Positions 55,365 to 64,000 of a stretch of 64,000 nucleotides of DNA are shown in pieces. The notes below the pieces were generated by a model. It was given only the letters and a program-made list of their open reading frames with translations, did no database searches and was not told the DNA's origin. The number at the start of each line of letters is the position of its first letter. The first letter of the stretch is position 1. Made by a program: the position numbers and the translations under genes. Source of the stretch: Gnetum montanum (taxonomy: Eukaryota > Streptophyta > Gnetopsida > Gnetales > Gnetaceae); the NCBI GenBank assembly GCA_015680685.1, contig MNCI01010845.1:261492-325491 (forward strand), in the 5' to 3' direction.

Positions 55365-55609
55365 TTACGCTTACTACGCAGCTGCGCGTAATAAAGTGTA
55401 GACAATGTCTAATTTACGCTTGCTACGCAGTTGCGCGTAACGAAGCATAAACAATGTGTAATTTATGCTCATTGCGCAGCTGTGCGTGAAGAAGCGTAAA
55501 CAATGTGTAATTTACGCTCATTACGTAGCTGCGCGTGACAAAGCGTAAACAATGTGTAATTTACGCTCATTACGCAGCTGCGCATGACGAAGCGTAAACA
55601 ATGCCTGGT
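55365..55609. repeat. 49-bp palindromic tandem repeats, 5' LTR of element D
   Basis: Same five units as at 42464-42708, with scattered transitions. Outer arms TTACGCT/AGCGTAA and inner dyad ACGCAGCTGCGT are mostly kept. Confidence 0.92.
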
Positions 55610-55853
55610 GATGAAATACGCAATAGTACGCACCGCCGCATAACGAGCGTAAAGACAAGTTATCCACGCGCCATGAGAAAAAGTGTCGAACTGTTGCGCT
55701 TCTCTAGCCTTTGACTGTTTTGGAGCTTATTACGCTCATTATGCTGCCGTGCGTAACAGAACGTAAAATTGTCCTTGAACAAAGCTGATGCGCATTCTTG
55801 CTTAAATTGCGAATCTTCGCCTGAGGCCGACTCATAATTTTCACGGTGTTTTA

Positions 55854-55858
55854 ATCAT
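55854..55858. repeat. Target-site duplication of element D, right copy
   Basis: ATCAT, identical to 41741-41745, followed by the remaining end of element C's LTR. Confidence 0.93.
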
Positions 55859-55895
55859 GGCCCTGTACCTAGCATGGGTGATGTTGGCATCAACA

Positions 55896-55900
55896 AAATG
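55896..55900. repeat. Target-site duplication of element C, right copy
   Basis: AAATG directly after GCATCAACA, identical to 31142-31146. Confidence 0.85.
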
Positions 55901-56900
55901 TTAAGTACCTCACGAGGCATGGCAATGAATGTGCTTGCTGAGGTTATCTTTTGAGAAAGAAAAGTTCAAATTCCAAATCATAGCCTTAGAAGTTAATTTT
56001 ATTTTCTAGATAAAACCTTTTTACCAAAAATAATGGACATATCATGTTTAACATTGACTACGAAAAAATCAATCATTATCTATTTGGTCCATGAATAGAT
56101 TTCACAATATAACTATTAAACATTATTATTTGCTCATTATGTTATCATAACCATGTAGAAGAACATTGGTGTTTCTTGTTCATAGTTATAATTGTCATAA
56201 TTGTATACTATATACTGATATTAAGATTTATTATGTTTTCGTAGATCCAAAGAATCTATCAAAAAAATGAACTTGAAAGACATCAATGGCAATAAATCTT
56301 TAGTATAATAGGTATGTCCAATATTCATGTAACTTGAACATCTCTTATATATAATTCCCTAAAACTAATGCTAGTAGCTTAAATAGCTCATACAAAGATT
56401 GAATAGTGATTTGATAATTTTTTTCTAAAGAGATCTATTGTGCAACATTTTAATGACACATCATGTTCATCTTCTACCACCTGCAATAAACACAATCAAC
56501 ATATTCTATCTCATGCTACTTATCATTACATATTCCTATTTCAACTTTGAGATGGTGCGAACCCATTTTTACTCTACTAATTAGTGTTCCCATGGACATT
56601 AGAATTATTACATGTAGACATTCTATTTCATCATGTTTTCCACCTCTAATATTTTGCTTGTAAAATTGAGGTTTTTCTTGTGTTCATACCTCATTTTACC
56701 ATCTTTCTAAAACTTTATTTATAATAAGTTTCTAAACTTGTTCTAAAATTATTATTCCATTAATGTTATCGATACCCTATTTTTTTGGCCAAGAGGCTAA
56801 CTACTAGTTGTAGATTGGTAATGCTAAATAATATTCTATATATAACACTCTAGGGAGAATATATTAATAACACCCAATAATATTCCATGCATAATGCCAA
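55901..56900. other. AT-rich spacer
   Basis: No coding motif, repeat array or RNA gene is visible. It may include the 3' part of the LINE to its right, too decayed to read. Confidence 0.5.
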
Positions 56901-56909
56901 CATATTTCA

Positions 56910-58900
56910 TCCAAATAAGTATGTTTCTATTTTGGTATTGGAATACACAAAAAAGAAAATTCTAATGGGCAAGAGAACCATGCATGGAAAACAACAATCC
57001 AAGAAAATCTAGAATCAGGGACAAAAATTGTTATGGAATGATCCAATCTTCTAAGATGGTGAATTGAATAATTTCCAATGCTATGCTGCGTAATCTTTGA
57101 AGAGATAGCTTTACTAATAATTTTATATGTAGTTACAATAAGCATGATGGGGCACCAATTCTTCATGAAATGAAGATCTCCTTCCTTTGGAAAGAGCTTA
57201 ATAAAATCACTATTAAAAATTTTTCCAAGGGATCCTCTATGAATAGCCTCCTTGTACATAACATAAAAGTTAAAATTAATATAAGGATAAAAATGCTTAT
57301 AAAACTCAACCAGAAAGCCATCCATTCATAGAACTTTGTCAGTGGGCATAGGCATCATTGCATTTATGAGGTCTTTCAAAGAAAGAAGAATCTAAGGCAT
57401 AATATCAATAGTGTGAATTAGAGTTTTTTGTAAAATGACATCCATTTTATGTAAGTTTACAATTTTAGAGGAAAAGAGGTATTTATAAAAGTAGTAGAAA
57501 TATTGATTAATATCATTATCCTAGTTAACAACTAAACCATCACTCAAAATAGAATCAATCTTCCTAGGAGAAGGTTTACCTTTAAGATAATGAAAAAAAT
57601 TTGATAATAGGCTTGTTTCCAATACAAATCTAGTTAACTTGATCTTTCAATTATGAACTTTGGGTATCAAAAGTACCCAAAAAAAACTAGAATAGACCTT
57701 GCCTAAGCTAGCTTTTATTAGAGAGCAACATCATCAAAATAATGGCCAAGTTGTTGATTGAAACATTGAATATTATGCTTAGCATGTAATCTTGATTGTA
57801 TTCTTTTAATTTGAATTTCCTTTATAATTACATATAAAACTTGGTTATTATTTTCATATCCTCATTCCACCAAGAAATGTAGCCATTTTCATCTCTACGC
57901 CTTGGTCTAAAATACAAAGCTTATAGTATAAGATTGCAATAAGCATCACTGGATAAAAAAGAAGTATTAAAAATAGAATTCTTATTCAAACTAGTTGTTT
58001 CACCTAATCAATTGTTAAATGATAAACAATAGAAACAAGATATGATAAAGTGTATTGAGAAAGAGCATCAACAGGATTCTTCTTATAAGGATCTAGATTG
58101 AAAATTGCTGTAGATGATATGAAAACTCTATCTAGTCTAGAAATGATCCTATCATGACTAGCTCTATGGTTGCTCTAAGAAAACCATTGATTTGCAAGCA
58201 TATTTTCTCTACTTGTAGTAGAATCAAAAATATTGAATCTCTAAATAGAAAGCCAAAGGGATTTATCATAAAAAACGACAAGGACATATTGACCTCCAAC
58301 TTTATCACACTATGTACCAACAAAATTAACATTTCTAGCCATGAGAAATGAAATATTAGAAAGAACCAAAATAATATATTCCCACACTTCACATTTTAGT
58401 TTAGTGTCATTAGGAGCATAAATAGATAACAAGTCAACCCATCGACCCTTTATAAAGAGGATGATCTAAGGAAGACTACTAGTAGGGTTTGCATTAGACT
58501 TAATAACCTAGCTATTCAACTTAGGATGAAGCATAATAGTACCTCCTCTTCTTTTAACATGATTTGAGTGGAATAAAATAAAATGAGGTGTTATTTGAGA
58601 ACCAGCAACCTAAAGAATAAAAACTTGGAGCTTAATATATTGTAGAAAAATAAAATCCAAATATTTCTCACTAATGACCAAATGAAAATTGAAGAGGATT
58701 TGTAAACCCTCTAACATTTCATGAGAAAATTTTAATCATAGAAAATGTGTAGAAGGGGCAGGCTCAAAATTACGATTAAGAACATTATATTACTTGCTAA
58801 TACTAATTGCTATAGGAGATATTGATTTTGAGCCAAATTTGGAGGGATTTACCTATTAGGATTTTCCAGTCAATCCTTGGGGGCTCTAGATTTGAAGTTA
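56910..58900 (-). pseudogene. L1-type LINE ORF2: endonuclease and reverse transcriptase remnant
   Basis: The 57325-56927 frame reads MDGFLVEFYKHFYPYINFNF, then GSLGKIFNSDFIKLFPKEGD, NWCPIMLIVTTYKIISKAIS and FVPDSRFSWIVVFHAWFSCP, the first blocks of a plant L1 RT (MDGF, FIxLxPK, YKIISKAI, VxxR..N..VxHE). Upstream, about 58390-58060, INGFLRATIE and SRLDRVFIS-like motifs are the end of the apurinic endonuclease. The YxDD box and the rest of RT are not found to the left, so the copy is truncated or has decayed. Many stops. Confidence 0.8.
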
Positions 58901-59199
58901 TTATTATTTGGTTATAGTGTAATGTTGCTAAAACCTTTTTACACATTAGCATAAGAGGTTGCACCTACAAAATCTTTACTTTTATCTTTTGTAATACTAT
59001 TTGAAAACCTTCATCATTTACTTTCTATGTGATATTGTTAAATATTTTCATTCACAAAATCCACGTTCATGTCTAAAGTATGAGATTGAGAGGAGTCCTT
59101 AGTAGATACCTATGCTTTTTCATTGTTATTATCATGTTGACCTTGTTTTTGCTTCATATGCTCCATTCTTACATGGATTTTTGCATGCACTTCTTATTT

Positions 59200-59700
59200 A
59201 AGTTGATTAGATTTTTACTTTGCCAATAATTATAAACTTAATGATTTGGTTGATGACAGTAGTAGTAAGAATTCAACAAAGTTAAACACTAGATTTTTTA
59301 TAAAATTATATGTTTTCCATTAATCATAATTTCAATGCAATCTAATAAGTCTTGCTGCAAATTCAATGCTATACAAACACGTCCTGAGAGAAGTGCTCGG
59401 ATACCTTGCATAGCCACCACATAGATAGCCTTACCTAACTTCAACTTCTTTACAATATCATGAATGAACAACATCAAACTAAAAGGCAGCCCTAAAATTC
59501 AACCTAAACAGGTAGGCTATGCTTACATGCTTCTTCAAAGTTAAAATCTTCAATCCAAAGAAGACAATGAGAATGTTGCTACCAACATTCCAAGTCCTTC
59601 CAAGCCCCTTTTTAAAAAACTTGTTGTAATTGTATATAAATATCAAAAGAAAATAGGAAAAACCCTCATTAAAGATTTTGAACATGCATGCAATTTAGTT
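59200..59700 (-). pseudogene. L1-type LINE ORF1 remnant (DUF4283-like)
   Basis: The minus-strand frame 59685-59479 reads NKFFKKGLGRTWNVGSNILI and LKILTLKKHVSIAYLFRLNF; the next pieces read KAIYVVAM-like and RVCIALNLQQDLLDCIEI. This spacing resembles the DUF4283 domain at the start of plant L1 ORF1 proteins, which bind RNA. It is in the right place and strand relative to ORF2. Sequence is degraded, so the call is moderate. Confidence 0.5.
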
Positions 59701-60238
59701 TTTCTAGGAATCCATTACGTAGGGATCTTGTTATTAAGAATCACTAAAGTAGGAATAAACCAATAAAATAGCCTATAAGGAAGTCTTAGTAACATCCTTA
59801 ATAACTGAATCATAAATCAAGCAAGAAATTGAAGATTGCTATTTCTTAACACTAGTACTTCCAACAATAATTCCAATCAAAGAATTTATATTTTCTTGAC
59901 TAAAAGTATCAAGAAAGTATGAAATAGATCATGCAAACTTGCAATACTAGAATTCCCCAAATCAGCATTTGCATCCTCCATTATTTCTATAAAACCTTCT
60001 TTTATCTTGCACATCACCTCACACAAGCCCATAAGAAGAGGGGCTTCATAGGCAAGCCTGCAAGCTTCTCATGTAAAGTTGTTCAACATACTTTTAATAT
60101 TACAACACACTTTCAATAATTTTAGTAGCTTCACTTCATTTTTACAAATCTCCAAACTAATATAGATTTTGAGAAACTTCCTAAAATCATTAAATAACAT
60201 TAAAATACCACTTTGAACTATCTAGATTGAATGGAAAG
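59701..60238. other. Spacer before element F
   Basis: AT-rich; a few short motif-free frames. Nothing assigned. Confidence 0.5.
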
Positions 60239-61060
60239 TGATGGGATGCAATATTTCATGGGTCGGGATATCACGTACGCAATATCGCATCCTCCGTGAT
60301 ATCGCATCCCACGCAATATCGCGGTGCCCACCAAGTCTATAAATAAGAGGCGGCTCTCCCTTGTTTCTCATCTAGATCTAGACCCTTAGCAAAACTCTAG
60401 TACTTTTACCTCTCGAGAGATAGAATATTTTCCATGTGCCCATAGTAGGACCTCCAAAGTGAATGGATCTTTATTCGAGAAAATATTATACCTGAACACA
60501 AGTTTGTGTACGACAATAAAGACGAACTTCTTGGATAAACCTTGCAGTGCATGGAATAGGATAAATAGGGTTTTATTTATTGTTATTTACTATTTTTCAT
60601 TTAATTATTTATTAGTTAATTAATTCTCTCTCAACCCTTCTCCTATAGTTAAGTGCACAGTACGACCACTTTGAGCACGTGCATTACGCGTAGTGATCCT
60701 AGCAACAACTAACGTTTGGTAACCAAGGTTGCATTGGTTTAGTGTGTGAATGGTAAGTGGGAACAGATGTTGATGCTAAGTAAATCAATGCTTAGTTAGT
60801 TAGTTAAAGTTAGTTAATTAGTCTCTTCAACCCTTCACCTTATCAGCATAGGAGATAAAACAGAAAAGCTATAAAAATCACATACCTCAGACTTACTTAA
60901 CCATACAACTATGAAAAATACAAGTCTAGGAAGACAACGAATGATTAACCTTAAGTGTTTCATAAGGCGTGTAGGCACTTAGTCTGTGGAGTTTGACCGA
61001 ATCACACGTGTAATGCTCATATTCATATGGTTGAGTGTAGGGGTACCTCGCCACTCATCA
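60239..61060 (+). repeat. 5' LTR of element F
   Basis: It ends CTCATCA directly before the primer site. The TATA box TATAAATAAG is at 60338-60347 and the AATAAA signal at 60515-60520. The R and U5 parts match element A's LTR (ACGGATCTTTATT-like, TACGACCACTTTGAGCACGTG, ATTCATATGGTTGAG). Upstream of the TATA box are repeated ATATCGC words (60265-60325) instead of the ATCAATGG motifs of A. The start, TGATGGGATG, is the best TG-type boundary but is not confirmed by a duplication. Confidence 0.75.
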
Positions 61061-61061
61061 T

Positions 61062-61079
61062 TGGCACCATTACTGGGGA
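61062..61079 (+). other. Primer-binding site of element F (tRNA-Asp-like)
   Basis: TGGCACCATTACTGGGGA differs at three positions, all transitions, from TGGCGCCGTTGCCGGGGA, the sequence known in Athila-type elements that pairs with the 3' end of plant tRNA-Asp. It starts one base after the LTR end. Confidence 0.8.
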
Positions 61080-61202
61080 CTAAGTGTTTGTGCGCTAAGT
61101 AGAACATAGGAAATTATCCACATCATTGGGAGCTTAAATGAACCTTAGGGTTAATTAAATAAAAAATTATATACTGGTCAGTAGCACACTGAATAAGATA
61201 CA

Positions 61203-63710
61203 ATGTCTTCTTCTTCTTCTCATAAGAGCACTTCACCACCTAGGGATCATCCAAGAAACAGTTGGTAGTCTAAAACACATAACCAAAATCTATCAATTCC
61301 TCAACAGTACCGGGTGGTATATACTTATCCTGATGAGTATATACCTGATTTTACCTTTATCCTTCATCAAGATGAACAACTACGTTGGAGAGATTTTCAA
61401 GGTAACATAGTGTTACCTCCAGATCGTGCAGTCCCCAACATGCTCCTCCGTGCTTTGGAACAAATAGGCATGACACAACTATACGTTGAATACGTTATAG
61501 GTGATTTTGACACAATGGATTACCATCCCATAGTCGCATAACATTTAAGGGACTCACGGCAAGAGAGCCACCATACATTGTTGAAGGGCAAAGGGGTCCT
61601 GCACATCCTAAGTGAAATTGGAGATGGTGAACCACTTATAACAGGTTCACTATCAAATGACATTCCCCCTCCTAACAACGGTGAGGAGGTAGGGTATCAG
61701 AACCTACACTCCATGATACATAACCCTAGTTTTGATCCCCATGAATGCCAACTATTCACTGAGGGAATGAAAATACATGACAAGGGCGAGTGTTCTGATC
61801 GTCATCACGATTAGGGTAGGGATCATCGAAGAGAAGATAGGAAACATCATCATGGTGATGGTTTTCCTTCTTCTTTCCCTTCATCACATCATTCACCCTC
61901 TCCTTCCACATTAGGGTGTATTCATAAAGAGCATAATGGTGAGGATAAGGGTAAGCGAAATGAGAGACCTCAATGAGAGAGTCAAGAGAGAGGACGAGGA
62001 TAATCTAGAGACTCTAGGCATGAAAGAAGGGAAAGTAGGAAATAATGTAGGCATCATAGACATCATGAGAGAGATGATCATGAAGAATCCCTACTTGTCA
62101 CCCAAAGTATGTTAGATATTATGAAGGTAGTGAGAATACCAACAAGGTATAAAAAACATAGTCGGATCAAGCACTTAAACATGAATAACATTCCATGATT
62201 TGAGGGGGGATATAACGCTGATCCAAAAAATCATTTACAGGCATTTCATGATGCATGCACCTTGCAAAACATTGAAAATGAGTGGTAGAAATTAAAGGTG
62301 TTTCCTAGGACACTCATAAAGGAAGCAAAGAGTTGGTACTGGTCCTTAGAACTAGAAACCATTAGGAGGTGGAGTATGATGTTAAAACTCTTCAAAAATA
62401 AATATCAAACGTACTCCAGAGTGTCTAACTTGCATAAGTAGATGCAAGGATGGAAGCAAGGAAATCCTGAACCCTTAGATGCTTCCATGGGCCAGTATTA
62501 TGCATCGCTACATCGTTGCCTGGGCCATGGTTATGCGCAACGGGATCAACTTCGCCACCTCATAGATGGGCTAAGGTACGAAACTAGGAGAACCCTTGGG
62601 ACTTATGCCCAAGGGAAATTATTATAACTTAGATCCCATAAAGTTCATTGATTGTTGGAGCAAGTAGCTAAAGAGGAAGAGGAGCTACAAAAAAGAGAAA
62701 GCGTGGAAGAATATAACCATGATCCTTCCCTCCAGAAGAGGGAAGTGAGATTTTGCGATGAAGAGGATGAGTCACCACTCGAAGAGTTGGTGAATAGAAA
62801 AACCTTGCCACTCTAGAAATTAACAATGGAAGTGTCAGCTAAGGTAGATGAAATATGGAGCTCCTTAGATAGTAAAATTGAAATTATCCTAAAGATTTTA
62901 GAGGAATCTAAGGAGGAACGAAGTAGTGACAAGGATAAGAAAAAGCAGAGAGATTCAAGCCCTGCACATGACAAGGGTAAGGGAAAAATAACTATCACCG
63001 ATGAGGTTGTGGATTCAGATACAGAAAATGATGGTGGATGTGAGATCTACCAATATGACCATCCTAAGGGATGTTTCCCCATAATCTCACATCTACAAGA
63101 GTCTGAGGTGTATGCACTCAACCCAAGACTTAATAAACTATAGACACCCCAAAGGTTACCTTATCCCCAAGGTAATCCAAGGTAGTTCCACCAATCAATA
63201 ACGTACTATCCAAGTGGAAATCTACCACAACCCATCAAGAAACATCAGTAGTGGCAATACCCATAGTCATGGGGGATGCCACTACCGAGGTAATAATACC
63301 CTTACTGGAAACTAGATCCTTATATCTACTACGTGCATCAGCCGATTTCTCCAAGTGACTCCATGGGTCATACAACTCCACAACATCACTACCAAGTTCA
63401 GGAGTATTTTAGAAGTACTCCTTCTCCTCTAGGAGATGCTCCACATCCATACCATCCTCCAAATCCATTCACCTCTCTTGCACCATTAGTTCCAATACCA
63501 CCCACTCCAACAATGCAAGGGGAACTCCCCACTCAACTGCAACAGTGCAATGCTATGAGAGCCATAAACATTCAACCCGATGTTGGTTCTGACAACTGCA
63601 AAAAGAGAAGACCTTTCTTCAGAACCAAAAGCCCAGACAAGCTCTCACAACCACAAGCAGTTGACTCTGTACATACTCCTCCAACACATAAGGCTTAGGA
63701 GCTCCCTTTA
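61203..63710 (+). pseudogene. gag of element F (broken)
   Basis: The frame opens at ATG 61203, the first ATG after the primer site, with MSSSSSHKSTSPPRDHPRNS. It continues VVYTYPDEYIPDFTFILHQD and PNMLLRALEQIGMTQLYVEY, an Arg/His/Ser-rich segment (61780-62060), and the Gag core at 62190-62625: FEGGYNADPKNHLQAFHDAC, FPRTLIKEAKSWYWSLEL, GWKQGNPEPLDASMGQYYAS and QLRHLIDGLRYETRRTLGTY. An acidic/basic charged segment (62826-63143, KEERSSDKDKKKQRDSSPAH) and a Pro-rich tail (63333-63698) follow. About a dozen stops and at least one frame change interrupt it. Gag would form particles and bind RNA. Confidence 0.85.
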
Positions 63711-63734
63711 AACCAATACCAGAGCTCAACACAT

Positions 63735-64000
63735 ACTGTAACTAACTGGATCAAGGTAGGCCACCTTCCTAAAAAACTATCTAACCTTGGAAGTCCCTTA
63801 ATCTACCTCCAAGTCATTGGGAATGAACCACATAAGGCTCTTCTTGACTCAAGTTCCGGAGTCAACTTAATCTCATGAGAAATGTATAAATCCACTAAAG
63901 AAGAGCAACATTCAACTAGAGTTGGCTAACCAGTCCATCACCATTCCCTTGGAATTGGTGGAGGACATCATTACCACTATGTGTGGTTGGTCATACCCAA
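63735..64000 (+). pseudogene. Start of protease of element F (cut by window end)
   Basis: TNWIKVGHLPKKLSNLGSPL, then YLQVIGNEPHKALLDSSSGV and NLIS match element A's protease. The active site reads D-S-S here instead of D-x-G, so the Gly is lost although the Asp, replaced in A, is kept. A TGA follows NLIS. The rest lies outside the window. Confidence 0.75.

Larger units (their letters stand above)
41746..55853 (-). mobile_element. Element D: well preserved Tat/Ogre-like retrotransposon
   Basis: It is bounded by LTRs (41746-42952 with a gap, 54425-55853) and exact ATCAT duplications. The minus strand carries a primer site, gag, protease, RT, native and archaeal-type RNase H, integrase and polypurine tract; an opposite-strand intron-containing gene lies between protease and RT. 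Most domains are open over hundreds of codons and stops are few, so it is the youngest insertion here. In the first 224 bp the LTRs differ at about 15 positions (13 transitions). It is nested in the 5' LTR of element C. CG-rich motifs survive, unlike in B. Confidence 0.95.
54425..55853 (-). repeat. 5' LTR of element D (complete, 1429 bp)
   Basis: It starts TGTAACGACA; the end reads GGTGTTTTA where the partner has GGTGTTTCA. The minus-strand TATA box CCTATAAATACC is at 55121-55132. U3 is therefore 55133-55853 and contains five 49-bp palindromic repeats (55365-55609). The U5 block near 54525-54570 (CCCTGAACGGTCTTGTCGAT) is shared with B and S. Confidence 0.95.
31147..55895 (-). mobile_element. 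Element C: internally deleted gypsy element hosting a solo LTR and element D
   Basis: The LTRs are 31147-35102 (interrupted by the solo LTR) and 39959-55895 (interrupted by element D). With inserts and one duplicate of each target site removed they are about 1805 and 1824 bp. The right LTR has perfect inverted ends TGTTGATGC and GCATCAACA. Exact AAATG duplications flank the whole. The internal part (35103-39958, minus strand) has gag, protease and the first RT blocks, then jumps directly to the pol C-terminus, so most of RT, RNase H and integrase are gone. It is a non-autonomous or dead derivative. Confidence 0.9.
61062..64000 (+). mobile_element. Element F: Athila-like retrotransposon, internal region to window end
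   Basis: After the LTR and primer site come gag (from 61203), a Pro-rich Gag tail and the start of a protease at about 63740; the rest lies beyond the window. It is the same family as element A, in the same orientation. Confidence 0.85.

Overview
This is nuclear DNA of a seed plant with a large, repeat-swollen genome. No host gene, tRNA, rRNA or CRISPR array is visible; nearly all of the 64 kb can be assigned to LTR retrotransposons and two LINE remnants. The species cannot be named from the sequence. Most elements are old and carry many stops and frameshifts, with a strong excess of C-to-T and G-to-A changes, as expected for methylated plant repeats.

Layout. Element A (1-10211, + strand, left end outside the window) is an Athila-like Ty3/gypsy element: gag tail, protease, RT, RNase H, integrase, a long downstream ORF with a coiled coil, then a 3' LTR. 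A minus-strand RTE-type LINE fragment follows (10290-11060). Element B (11513-30195, - strand, TSD TAGTG) is a complete 18.7 kb Tat/Ogre-like Ty3/gypsy element. Element C (31147-55895, - strand, TSD AAATG) is a gypsy element whose RT-integrase core is deleted. Its left LTR holds a solo LTR S (31270-33415, TSD GGCTC), and its right LTR holds element D (41746-55853, - strand, TSD ATCAT), a complete, much better preserved relative of B. A minus-strand L1-type LINE (56900-59700) follows. Element F (60239 to the end, + strand) is a second Athila-like element with LTR, tRNA-Asp-like primer site, gag and the start of the protease.

B and D share a layout. On the minus strand they run gag, protease, spacer, RT, RNase H, a second (archaeal-type) RNase H, integrase, spacer, polypurine tract, LTR. 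Between protease and RT, on the opposite strand, both carry an intron-containing gene. At least two of its introns are at matching positions, and in D both splice in frame. In B it also has its own TATA box, three 28-bp promoter repeats and a poly(A) signal. Introns lying antisense to the genomic RNA would survive retrotransposition, which would explain why they persist. Every non-coding junction in B and D carries short irregularly spaced repeats (AGTTTWA followed by a 4-5 bp stem with a 4-6 nt loop).

Other points: the polypurine tract of B and D lies in a conserved inverted repeat; the U3 regions of B, D and S all hold arrays of palindromes with related half-sites; and the run of Ns at 41970-42390 lies inside D's left LTR and, judged from the partner LTR, should be 643 bases rather than 421.
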